NCBI GenBank assembly: GCA_945860705.1
Contig: CAMART010000023.1
Location: 1 to 48,771, forward strand
Origin: Chitinophaga pinensis
Lineage (GTDB): Bacteria; Bacteroidota; Bacteroidia; Chitinophagales; CAMDFR01
DNA: 48,771 nt
Reading direction: 5' to 3'
Of the stretch, positions 17,373 to 25,318 are shown in pieces. How positions within the stretch are numbered: the first letter of the stretch is position 1; each line of letters begins with the position of its first letter. Position numbers and translations under genes: made by a program. The notes beneath the pieces are model-generated. The model was not told the DNA's origin, did no database searches, and worked only from the letters and a program-made list of their open reading frames with translations.

Positions 17373-18468
17373 TTTCAAATCCAGAGGTGATATGCCCACC
17401 GCCTATCACATCATCTCCTTCATAAAAAACAGCACTTTGTCCTGGAGCAATAGCTGATACATGTGTATCAAAAATCACTTTCATTCTATTATCTATTTGT
17501 GTGATAGTAGATGATTCCCCATCATGTTTATAGCGTATTTTAGTGATTGCTTTTGTTTCAGGCAAAATACTTTCATATTTCATCATGGTAAGATTGGCTA
17601 CCCACATTCCATTTTTACTGAGTTCTATTTCTCTTCCTAGCGTTACGGTATTATTTATAGGGTCAATATCTGTCACATACATAGGCTCTCCAAATGCTTT
17701 ACCCAAGCCTTTTCGCTGACCTACTGTATAAAAAGGATATCCAGTGTGTTTTCCTAATACGTTTCCAGATTTATCTATGAAATTGCCTCCAGCAACAGAT
17801 TCTTCTAATGTAGGTACTCTTCTTTTTAAAAATCCTCTATAATCATTGTCTGGCACAAAACAGATTTCGTAGCTCTCTTGTTTATTTGCAAGTTCTATAA
17901 GTCCCATATCTCTAGCCATTTGTTTGATAGCAGGTTTGTGAAATCCACCTACAGGAAACATAGTTCTACTCAAGCAGGCCTGACTTACACCCCATAAAAC
18001 ATAACTTTGATCTTTATTATGGTCAAGTCCCTTGCTTACATAAAATCGATTGTTGAGTTGATTTACTTTAGCATAGTGGCCAGTAGCAATATATTCGCAA
18101 CCCATAGCATCTGCTCTTCTGAGTAGTGATTCCCATTTTATATGGGTATTGCAAAGCACACATGGATTGGGTGTTCTACCAGCCAAGTACTCATCTACAA
18201 AATTATTGATCACATAGTCGCCAAATTCTTCACGAATATCTACTATGAAATGATGAAATCCTCTATTTACAGCTATTTCACGAGCATCATTGATAGAATC
18301 TAAACTACAACATCCGGTTTCTTTTTTAGACCCACCACTATTGGCATAGTCCCATGTTTTCATAGTGATGCCTACTACTTCATATCCTTGTTCATGAAGC
18401 ATTATAGCAGTCACTGTGCTATCTATTCCACCACTCATGGCTACCAATACTTTTCCGTGTTTGCTCAA
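17362..18468 (-). CDS. mnmA: tRNA-specific 2-thiouridylase MnmA
   Basis: A 368-residue PP-loop enzyme that thiolates U34 of Lys, Glu and Gln tRNAs. The PP-loop motif SGGIDST is at residues 12-18. The catalytic pair corresponds to Cys106 in NPCVLCN (101-107) and Cys203 in YEICFVPDNDYRGF. The C-terminal beta-barrel has the family segments YTVGQRKGLG and SAIAPGQSAVFYEGDDVIGGG. Length and domain order are normal. An extra Cys at 103 gives a CxxC pair in place of the NPD form of E. coli, but this variant is common. The gene faces the antiporter with an 11-base overlap. Confidence 0.96.
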   Translation of the reverse strand: MSKHGKVLVAMSGGIDSTVTAIMLHEQGYEVVGITMKTWDYANSGGSKKETGCCSLDSINDAREIAVNRGFHHFIVDIREEFGDYVINNFVDEYLAGRTPNPCVLCNTHIKWESLLRRADAMGCEYIATGHYAKVNQLNNRFYVSKGLDHNKDQSYVLWGVSQACLSRTMFPVGGFHKPAIKQMARDMGLIELANKQESYEICFVPDNDYRGFLKRRVPTLEESVAGGNFIDKSGNVLGKHTGYPFYTVGQRKGLGKAFGEPMYVTDIDPINNTVTLGREIELSKNGMWVANLTMMKYESILPETKAITKIRYKHDGESSTITQIDNRMKVIFDTHVSAIAPGQSAVFYEGDDVIGGGHITSGFEIIS

Positions 18469-18541
18469 TTTATTGTGTATTTATAATTATCTGAAAAGAA
18501 AATCAGATAAAAAAGCTAACAAAAAACGATAATAAATAGTT

Positions 18542-18763
18542 CTATTTCGCTTTGTCCATTACTTTTAAAAGTGCTTCATTAAACTTTTCAAAATCTTCTT
18601 CATAAAGCAAAATTCTACTTCTATCAAAACCTCCATCTTGGTTTCTTCTACTTTCACTTATTTGGATATACTTATCTCCGTGACTATTTTGTTTTAAGTC
18701 TATAAAGTATTTTCTTTTACCTGCAGCTACATGTTCTGAGTATAATTCTTCTTTATTTTCCAT
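18542..18763 (-). CDS. DUF3276 / PUR-alpha-like family protein
   Basis: A 73-residue protein matching the small DUF3276 family found in Bacteroidota and spirochaetes. It has KRKYFIDLKQNSHGDKYIQISESR and DRSRILLYEEDFEKF, the alternating beta-strand and helix of a PUR repeat. Family members bind single-stranded nucleic acids (the Borrelia homologue EbfC-neighbouring BpuR binds DNA and RNA). A nucleic-acid-binding regulatory role is therefore plausible here but not shown. It lies 3 bases downstream of the YtxJ gene in a three-gene unit. Confidence 0.85.
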   Translation of the reverse strand: MENKEELYSEHVAAGKRKYFIDLKQNSHGDKYIQISESRRNQDGGFDRSRILLYEEDFEKFNEALLKVMDKAK

Positions 18764-18766
18764 TAT

Positions 18767-19096
18767 TTATATTTTAATATCTGATACATCTATATTACCA
18801 TGGCTTTCATGATATATAGCTTCTTTATTTTTTATTACTATAAGCTGTGGCGACTGATGTGTAATATGAGTATCATTCGCTATTTTATTGGATATATCTC
18901 TATGCTCCAGTAAATCAAGATAATACAAATTGAGTGAAGCATCATCGATATTCCACTCCATTTCCATTTTTTTCTTAGCCATATGACTCACACTGCATCT
19001 AGTGCTATGCTTAAAAACTGCAAAAGGCTTCTTATCAGAAGCCTGCATCAATTCTTCATACTGAGATAAAGAATTTAAACTTTTCCAATCAAACAT
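18767..19096 (-). CDS. ytxJ: YtxJ-type bacillithiol-system redox protein (monothiol bacilliredoxin)
   Basis: A 109-residue thioredoxin-fold protein with a single active-site cysteine, Cys34, in FKHSTRCSVSHMAKKK and the cis-proline region HQSPQLIVIKN. This is the YtxJ/DUF2847 pattern. In bacillithiol-producing bacteria such proteins are proposed to remove bacillithiol from modified protein cysteines. Its presence suggests that this organism makes bacillithiol; no biosynthesis gene is in the window. It sits 3 bases before the DUF3276 gene and starts 3 bases after the stop of a 40-residue lipoprotein gene. Confidence 0.87.
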   Translation of the reverse strand: MFDWKSLNSLSQYEELMQASDKKPFAVFKHSTRCSVSHMAKKKMEMEWNIDDASLNLYYLDLLEHRDISNKIANDTHITHQSPQLIVIKNKEAIYHESHGNIDVSDIKI

Positions 19097-19099
19097 ATC

Positions 19100-19222
19100 T
19101 TATCTAAATCCTTTAGAACCAGAATATGTAGGACATGAAGTACGATGACATGCAGACATAGTAACACTTAATGTAGTAACAGCTAATAACACAATTGCGA
19201 TTTTCAATCTTAAATTTTTCAT
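19100..19222 (-). CDS. 40-residue lipoprotein, hypothetical
   Basis: A short open frame with ATG at 19220-19222 and TAA at 19100-19102. The 40-residue product begins MKNLRLKIAIVLL, with a basic start and hydrophobic core. It has a lipobox ending at Cys25 (TMSAC), then HRTSCPTYSGSKGFR. After processing only 16 residues would remain, with one further cysteine (Cys30). The stop is three bases before the ytxJ ATG, so it is the first gene of the ytxJ-DUF3276 unit. A Bacteroidota promoter-like sequence lies just upstream (19251-19282). Short lipoproteins with a YGSKG-type tail occur in Bacteroidota (from memory). Function is unknown. Confidence 0.78.
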   Translation of the reverse strand: MKNLRLKIAIVLLAVTTLSVTMSACHRTSCPTYSGSKGFR

Positions 19223-19250
19223 TTTTTTATTTTATATGAATAATATACTA

Positions 19251-19282
19251 CAAAGTTAACAAAAGGATATTAGTAATACATA
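19251..19282 (-). promoter_or_regulatory. Putative promoter of the lipoprotein-ytxJ-DUF3276 unit
   Basis: On the minus strand TAACTTTG (19251-19258 complement) fits TAnnTTTG, and TATG (19279-19282 complement) stands 20 bases upstream in place of TTTG. A start site near 19244 would give a leader of about 22 bases. Confidence 0.45.
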
Positions 19283-19359
19283 ATTTTATTTATGCTAATC
19301 TTCTCAAATTTGTAACATTGATATTGTTAATATAACGAAAACTATACCAAATTTATTTT

Positions 19360-20715
19360 ATGAATATACATTTTATAGCAATTGGTGGTGCCATAATGCA
19401 TGCTCTAGCTCTCAGTATGAAAGAGAAAGGCTACCAAGTGAGTGGTAGCGATGATTTAATTTTTGATCCTGCAAAAAATAATTTGGAGAAAGCTGGACTG
19501 TTGCCAAAAGAGTACGGTTTTTTTGAAGAAAATATTCATGAAGGATTAGATGCGGTGATTCTTGGTATGCATGCTAGAAAAGATAATATAGAGTTAATAA
19601 AAGCTCAAAAATTAGGAATAAAAATATATTCATTTCCTGAGTATGTATACGAAAACAGCAAAGATAAAAAACGCATCGTAGTATCTGGTAGCCATGGCAA
19701 AACTAGTATCACTTCTATGATAATGCATGTACTTCAGTATGCAGGTCTAGAGTTTGACTATGTAGTAGGTTCACAGCTCAAAGGATTTAGAACCAATGTA
19801 AAAATAAGCAATACAGCTCCTATCATAGTAATAGAAGGCGATGAATACTTAAGTAGTGCGATACATTACGAACCAAAATTTTTGAGTTATAAACCTCATA
19901 TTGCTATCATGACTGGAATAGCTTGGGATCATATCAATGTTTTTCCAGTATACGAAGATTATGTAAAGCAGTTTTTATTATTTGCTGAAACTATAGAAAA
20001 AAATGGTGTATTGATTTATAATGAAGAAGATAGTGAAGTATGCAGAGTAGAAAAAATGATACAAAATCCTATAAGAAAAACAGCATACAAAACCCCTGAA
20101 TTTGTAATAGAAGAGGATGTAAGTCAATTATTTTTTGAAGGTAAAAAAATTCCTTTAAAAGTAATAGGTACTCATAATTTACAAAATCTGATGAGTGCAA
20201 AATATGCTTGTATAGAGGCTGGAATATCGGAAGCAGTTTTCTATGAAGCTATACAGAGTTTTGAAGGTGCTTTGAATAGACTCAACTTAATAGCAAAAAA
20301 TAATCATACAGCTATTTATAAAGATTTTGCGCACTCTCCATCAAAACTTACTGCTACCGTCACAGCTGTAAAAAAACAATACAAATCTCGAAAGTTAGTT
20401 GCTGTGATGGAACTCCACACATATAGTAGTTTAAATAAAGATTTTCTTCACGAATATGCGCACAGCATGGATGAGGCAGATGAGGCTATAGTATTTTTCT
20501 CACCAACTATAGTAGCTCTCAAAAAGCTACCAACTATCGATGAGAATGATATCAGAAAAGGATTTGAAAGAGAAAACATCATGGTACTTTCTGATAAAAA
20601 TGAATTAGAAAATATATTGCTTTCCAAAGATTGGACAGATAAAAACCTACTGATGATGAGTAGTGGAAACTTTGATGGATTGGACCTGAAAGCTTTGAGT
20701 GAAAAAATAGTGTAG
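19360..20715 (+). CDS. mpl: UDP-N-acetylmuramate:L-alanyl-gamma-D-glutamyl-meso-diaminopimelate ligase
   Basis: A 451-residue Mur-ligase family protein. It has an N-terminal Rossmann segment (HFIAIGGAIMHALALSMKEKGYQVSGSD), the ATP loop SGSHGKTS at 109-116, EGDEYLSS, and the central-domain DFAHSPSKL. This combination and length fit Mpl, which reattaches recycled tripeptide to UDP-MurNAc. MurC also has a similar N-terminus, but its GGxGMS motif is replaced here by GGAIMH, as in Mpl. The gene is divergent from the small lipoprotein operon; both promoters must lie in 19223-19359. Confidence 0.9.
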   Translation: MNIHFIAIGGAIMHALALSMKEKGYQVSGSDDLIFDPAKNNLEKAGLLPKEYGFFEENIHEGLDAVILGMHARKDNIELIKAQKLGIKIYSFPEYVYENSKDKKRIVVSGSHGKTSITSMIMHVLQYAGLEFDYVVGSQLKGFRTNVKISNTAPIIVIEGDEYLSSAIHYEPKFLSYKPHIAIMTGIAWDHINVFPVYEDYVKQFLLFAETIEKNGVLIYNEEDSEVCRVEKMIQNPIRKTAYKTPEFVIEEDVSQLFFEGKKIPLKVIGTHNLQNLMSAKYACIEAGISEAVFYEAIQSFEGALNRLNLIAKNNHTAIYKDFAHSPSKLTATVTAVKKQYKSRKLVAVMELHTYSSLNKDFLHEYAHSMDEADEAIVFFSPTIVALKKLPTIDENDIRKGFERENIMVLSDKNELENILLSKDWTDKNLLMMSSGNFDGLDLKALSEKIV

Positions 20716-20777
20716 AGAATAATTACATATGTAACAATTTCAATTTTCCGTCGTATATAAAAAAATAGTTATATGAT

Positions 20778-21053
20778 ATGGCAAAATTATTATTCTTTCT
20801 AGTATGTATTTTTACTTTAATATCATGCTCAAAAACGCTAGAATGTAAAAATGATATTTGCACCATTCGTACAATAAATATAACTTCTGAACCTATAATC
20901 GGAGCTTGGGATAACAATCCTATCGATACTATTGATGGAGGAGATACTATTTATTATTTTGCAAAACCAAATGCAAGTGCCACATTTCATTCTGCTAAAA
21001 TTTCTTATACTATTAAAGCTTCAGAATGTGATATAAATTTTCCGTTGTTTTAG
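20778..21053 (+). CDS. Small hypothetical lipoprotein
   Basis: A 91-residue protein with a lipoprotein signal peptide (LLFFLVCIFTLISC, Cys17). The mature part has several cysteines (CKNDIC and a C-terminal SECDINF) and a GAWDNNPIDTIDGGDTIYYF segment. It probably resides in the periplasm or outer membrane. It is on the same strand as mpl, 62 bases downstream; no terminator is evident between them. I do not recognise the family. Confidence 0.65.
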   Translation: MAKLLFFLVCIFTLISCSKTLECKNDICTIRTINITSEPIIGAWDNNPIDTIDGGDTIYYFAKPNASATFHSAKISYTIKASECDINFPLF

Positions 21054-21216
21054 AATCTTAGTTTAAGAAATGACACTAAATTATAATTTGTTAGTAATTG
21101 AGAAATTTAACTGAACTTATACATGCTGTGATCATCTTAATTATAGCAATAAGAAATAAAATAATACCTGATAATTAAGTTATAAATATATTTAATTCGA
21201 TGTTATTTATATCAAA

Positions 21217-21618
21217 CTAAAAATAGATAAAAGCCCATATACAATACATAACTAATTTTGACCATCTAGAATCTTCAGAATATAAAGTCAATTGTTTATC
21301 AAATAGTGTCATTACATCCTCATCACTATCTATACTCGGAATTACTATTGTACTGAATAGGTTTGCATCATCATAAAGCATAATAATACCTGCTACTGTA
21401 TTACTATCTTTAATTTTACCAAAATCATAAATTTTATATCCTTCTTTTATAGAGCCTTCTAATTCTTCTAGATAATAACCATTTTTTAATTCTGTTCCAT
21501 TATTAATTACTTGTGGTAAAGTATTTAAGCAATAATTATATTCTGTAAGAGAAGTTTGAGAATATAAGTTATAAATAGAAAGTATGCTTAATATTAAAAT
21601 AATAGTGTATTTTTTCAT
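21217..21618 (-). CDS. Hypothetical secreted protein
   Basis: A 133-residue protein with an N-terminal signal peptide (MKKYTIILILSILSIYNLYSQ) that could be cleaved near residue 21. The remainder is soluble, with NYCLNTLPQVINNGTELKNG and a final hydrophobic, aromatic tail (WSKLVMYCIWAFIYF). The abrupt hydrophobic end hints at a truncated or frameshifted C-terminus, but no second half is visible downstream. Its ATG is well placed after an AT-rich leader. I do not recognise the family. Confidence 0.6.
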   Translation of the reverse strand: MKKYTIILILSILSIYNLYSQTSLTEYNYCLNTLPQVINNGTELKNGYYLEELEGSIKEGYKIYDFGKIKDSNTVAGIIMLYDDANLFSTIVIPSIDSDEDVMTLFDKQLTLYSEDSRWSKLVMYCIWAFIYF

Positions 21619-21691
21619 ATTTGTATAATAATTTGTTTTAACAAAAATAAGATAAAAAAAAAGAGTAATTAAAATAATAATAACATTTTAT

Positions 21692-21815
<124 letters not shown>

Positions 21816-21877
21816 GGTGTAAAGATATATATTTTAGATTTATTTGAAAGAAAAAAAATAAAATTTACAAATAAAAT

Positions 21878-22819
21878 TTATAAATTGTTGTGTTCAGTGG
21901 ATTTCAGGCTCTTATTATAATAGATACTGGCATTGATTTCAAAGCCAATTAATAAGACTAATGAATTTAAATAAAACCAAATCTGTAAAATGATAATCGT
22001 TCCCAATGAACCGTATATCTTATTATAATTGCCAAAATTTTTGACATAGTATGAAAATCCTATAGAGATAATAATAGATAAAATAGTAGCAATCCATGAG
22101 CCAGGGGTAATAAATTTCCATTTTTTAGTAACTGCAGGTCCTTCGTAATATATAAGCGATATAGAATAAAGGAATAAAAGTATAATCACAGAATATCTTA
22201 TAAATGTAATAATAAATGTACTTACATCATCTAAATACCAAAATTTTGAGGTTAACCAGTTTGAAATTATTCCACCAATGATAATGATAATAAGACTTGA
22301 TGCAAACAATAAAAACAGAAGAAAAGTAAGTTTTAAAGCAATAATCTGTTCTTTTAAAAATGATCTTCTTATATAAATATCATAGCTTTTGTCAAATGAA
22401 CGCATCATAGTGATCACTCCGTTTGTAGATAGATAAATCGCTGATAGAAAACCAATAGACAATAAGCCAAATCTAGGATTTTTGATAACATCAATGATGG
22501 TATCTTTCAGATAATCTAGACTATGTTCGTTGGGTGCCAATTCTTTTATTAGTTGTATCAAATCATTTCTCAAATGGGGAATAGGCAAATACGGAATCAA
22601 CGTAAAGGCAAACAAAATAAAAGGAAACACTGCCAAGAAAAAACTGTATGCTATTGCTTGTGCTCTAGTGACAAGTGTTCGGTCTTTGAGCTCATTTATA
22701 AAAAAAGTCATCACATCATAGAATGGTATACCATCTAATCCGGGCAATGTAAAAATTCTAAACTTATGCTCAAATGCCCTAATAAGCTTAAACTCTAACC
22801 AACTAGGTAATCTCCACAT
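21878..22819 (-). CDS. YihY/BrkB family inner-membrane protein
   Basis: A 313-residue protein with about six hydrophobic segments that match the YihY/UPF0761 family. Visible features are TRAQAIAYSFFLAVFPFILFAFTLIPYLPI near residues 55-85, GVITMMRSFDKSYD, and the late YGSLGTIIILQIWFYLNSLVLLIGFEIN. The molecular role of the family is not settled; it was wrongly linked to RNase BN in the past. It is the last gene of a unit with mltG and a thioesterase, 6 bases from the latter. Confidence 0.9.
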   Translation of the reverse strand: MWRLPSWLEFKLIRAFEHKFRIFTLPGLDGIPFYDVMTFFINELKDRTLVTRAQAIAYSFFLAVFPFILFAFTLIPYLPIPHLRNDLIQLIKELAPNEHSLDYLKDTIIDVIKNPRFGLLSIGFLSAIYLSTNGVITMMRSFDKSYDIYIRRSFLKEQIIALKLTFLLFLLFASSLIIIIIGGIISNWLTSKFWYLDDVSTFIITFIRYSVIILLFLYSISLIYYEGPAVTKKWKFITPGSWIATILSIIISIGFSYYVKNFGNYNKIYGSLGTIIILQIWFYLNSLVLLIGFEINASIYYNKSLKSTEHNNL

Positions 22820-22825
22820 GGTATA

Positions 22826-23236
22826 TTATTCATTAAAAAATACTTTCATTTTATTCCAAATAAAATCGGGTATATGCACCGCTGTCTTAGATTTTATATC
22901 TAAAAAAGCTAATGTCACTTCTCCAAAGTTAATTAAATTATCTGCTTCATTATATATTTCGCATTTAAAAGTGATTCTTTTATCTGGTTTTTCTTTTACT
23001 ATTGTTACTATTTTCAGCAATTCATCATACTTTGCAGGGAGCACATATTTTATATTGAGCTTGCTCACAGGCATCACTATCCCTTGTTCTTCTATACTTT
23101 TATAACTGATACCAAGTGCCCGTATAGCTTCTACTCTGCCTACTTCATAGTATTGAGGATAGTTTCCATAATATACCACACCCATTTGGTCAGTCTCTGC
23201 ATATCTTACTCGCACTGTTGTTTCGTGTTGATACAT
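22826..23236 (-). CDS. Acyl-CoA thioesterase (YbgC / 4-hydroxybenzoyl-CoA thioesterase family)
   Basis: A 136-residue hot-dog-fold protein. It carries the family signature RYAETDQMGVVYYGNY (residues 11-26), with catalytic Asp16, and a helix beginning YEVGRVEAIRALG. It hydrolyses acyl-CoA thioesters in the cytoplasm; the actual acyl chain is unknown. It starts one base after the mltG stop and is followed by yihY after 6 bases. Confidence 0.9.
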   Translation of the reverse strand: MYQHETTVRVRYAETDQMGVVYYGNYPQYYEVGRVEAIRALGISYKSIEEQGIVMPVSKLNIKYVLPAKYDELLKIVTIVKEKPDKRITFKCEIYNEADNLINFGEVTLAFLDIKSKTAVHIPDFIWNKMKVFFNE

Positions 23237-23237
23237 A

Positions 23238-24263
23238 CTATTTGTAAATTTTCATTTTATTAAGTGCAGCTGTATAGAGTGCAGCATTTTTTAAGTGTTG
23301 GTTGTAGTCAACTGCAAAATTGTGATAACCACTCATATCTTCTTTCGCACACATAAAAATATACTCATTTTTATTTGGATTGAGTACTGCATTGAGTGAG
23401 CTTATATCTGGTAAATTGATAGGACCTGGCGGTAAGCCCACATTTTTGTAGGTATTGTATGGACTCATTATTTCTTTATGAATATTCAATACTCTTTTTA
23501 TAGTAAAATCACCTGTTGCATAAATGAGCGTTGGGTCGCTTTCGAGTAACATCCCTTTATGTAATCTATTTAGATAGAGCCCCGCTATGATGGGTCTTTC
23601 ACTAGGTCTACTCAACTGCTCTGCTTGCACTATAGATGCTAAAATAGATACTTGCATTTGTGTAAGACCTTGAGCTTGTGCCTTACTTTTTCTTTCATCA
23701 GTCCAAAAAGTTTTATACTCTTTTATCACTCGTTCCATCAGTTTTTTCTGTGAGGTATTCCAGTACATTTCATAAGTATTTGGAATAAAAAGACACAATA
23801 CATTATTGGTATCTAATCCATTTTTTGATAGAAAACTATTATCGTATAGCATGTTATAAAATGACACCGAATCTATTTCCAAACATCTAGAAATTTTTCC
23901 TGCCAAGTCAGATTTAGTACGCACATTATTGAAAGTCACTTTCACTGGTGTTTGCAATCCTCCACGAAGCATCCGGATAATGTCTTTATTATTCATTTTT
24001 GGTTTGAATACATAATGTCCTGGATATACTTTTTTTGTCAGATTCATTTTTGATGCTAAAAGCTCAAAGGAGCTATAGTTTTTGAGCATCTTGTTTTCTT
24101 TGAGTATACTCAATACATCTGAATAGCCAGAACCAGTAGGTATATATACATGAACAGGAGCAGATGCATTGATATTATCTGAAAAGAAATAACTATATCC
24201 AATACCTGCTCCTATAATACCTGTAATAATAATTACTATAAGAAGTAAAAGTATTTTTTTCAT
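23238..24263 (-). CDS. mltG: Endolytic transglycosylase MltG
   Basis: A 341-residue protein with an N-terminal membrane anchor (residues 3-27), a LysM-like/YceG region, and the catalytic domain. The active-site glutamate is Glu215 in IVQAEQLSRPSERP. Other conserved segments are LLESDPTLIYATGD, YNTYKNVGLPPGPI and YIFMCAKEDMSGYHNFA. MltG cuts nascent peptidoglycan strands at the inner membrane and sets glycan length. It is the first gene of the mltG-thioesterase-yihY unit, and its length is typical. Confidence 0.95.
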   Translation of the reverse strand: MKKILLLLIVIIITGIIGAGIGYSYFFSDNINASAPVHVYIPTGSGYSDVLSILKENKMLKNYSSFELLASKMNLTKKVYPGHYVFKPKMNNKDIIRMLRGGLQTPVKVTFNNVRTKSDLAGKISRCLEIDSVSFYNMLYDNSFLSKNGLDTNNVLCLFIPNTYEMYWNTSQKKLMERVIKEYKTFWTDERKSKAQAQGLTQMQVSILASIVQAEQLSRPSERPIIAGLYLNRLHKGMLLESDPTLIYATGDFTIKRVLNIHKEIMSPYNTYKNVGLPPGPINLPDISSLNAVLNPNKNEYIFMCAKEDMSGYHNFAVDYNQHLKNAALYTAALNKMKIYK

Positions 24264-24304
24264 AAAGTTAAGATATAGAAATATTTACCTAAAGATGATA
24301 AAAG

Positions 24305-25165
24305 TTATACTTTTTCTGCTACTTCTTCAAACTTTCTAGTTTTGATATTGTAGGTATTGCCTTTGCACATGATATGAACCATTAAGTTTTCCACACAAAT
24401 CGCTTCGCCAAATTCTATATCAGCTATATTATTGGAGCCTACATTTCTACCATCGATGATGATCACTGCACCACTACCTATAGCTTCTAGGTCTTCACCA
24501 TTTCTTACTATCACTCCTGTATCTTCTCCAAGTCCTATGCCTATGGCTCCTGGATTGGCTGCTACTGCTTGTGCAAGTCTTGGAAATCTTCCTCTTTTAT
24601 TGAAATGCGAATCTATGATTACACCATTTATAAAACCTAAACCTGTAGTGATTCTTACTTCTCCTTTTAAGTGTGCATTGGTAGCATTGCCTTCATATAT
24701 CATGGTATTGCTCATAGCCATAGCGCCTGCACTAGTACCCGCTATTATAAATTCTTCATTTTCATATCTGCTTTTGAGTACATCCAAAAACTGTGTACCA
24801 CCAAATATAGACGAGAGTCTTAATTGATTACCACCAGAAAACATCACTACTTTACAAGCGTTCAATCTATCTATATACTCATGTAGCACAGCATCATCTC
24901 TGTTTCTTATTTTCATGTGACCTACATTTTTGCATCCAAGTTTGCTAAATGCATCAATATAATTTTCGCCTACTTCATCAGGAATAGTGCTCGCAGTGGT
25001 TACTACTTCTATTCTAGCTTCATGGTCATTCAGAAGTTTTACAATGTTTTTGAGAATACCTATTTCAAAAAAATTCAAATTATTTCTAGAAATTATCCCA
25101 GCTTCTAAGTCTGTTCCTTTATCTTCAGCCCCCCCCACAGATACAAGTATTCCTTTAGGTTTCAT
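24305..25165 (-). CDS. cphB: Cyanophycinase
   Basis: A 286-residue peptidase S51 family protein. The serine nucleophile is Ser145 in AGTSAGAMAMS. Other family elements are SVGGAEDKG at residues 9-17, FSGGNQLRL at 109-117 and IDSHFNKRGRFPRL at 184-197. This is the cyanophycinase form, not the shorter PepE dipeptidase. It degrades cyanophycin to beta-Asp-Arg dipeptides. Divergent to it, 153 bases away, is cyanophycin synthetase, which strongly supports the assignment. The codons for residues 10-13 contain a run of eight G, unusual in this AT-rich sequence. Confidence 0.95.
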   Translation of the reverse strand: MKPKGILVSVGGAEDKGTDLEAGIISRNNLNFFEIGILKNIVKLLNDHEARIEVVTTASTIPDEVGENYIDAFSKLGCKNVGHMKIRNRDDAVLHEYIDRLNACKVVMFSGGNQLRLSSIFGGTQFLDVLKSRYENEEFIIAGTSAGAMAMSNTMIYEGNATNAHLKGEVRITTGLGFINGVIIDSHFNKRGRFPRLAQAVAANPGAIGIGLGEDTGVIVRNGEDLEAIGSGAVIIIDGRNVGSNNIADIEFGEAICVENLMVHIMCKGNTYNIKTRKFEEVAEKV

Positions 25166-25318
25166 ATTTTATTTATAATAGTTATAATACAAAAATAATA
25201 GCTTTCTCTTTTTAGCTATTTATAATTTATTCACACATTTATTTTGACTTACCACATACAGTGCATATATTTATATATTATTATATGTTCTATTTAATCA
25301 TAAAAACCAAAAATCTAT

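Noticed and set aside
21217-21618. Frameshifted pseudogene because of the odd hydrophobic C-terminus
   Set aside because: No continuation is visible in another frame downstream, so it is left as an intact hypothetical gene.
25253-25273. Promoter for cphA from TTTTG and TATATTTA
   Set aside because: The -7-like box has one mismatch and the spacing is only 9 bases, far from the 20 seen at rpsO.
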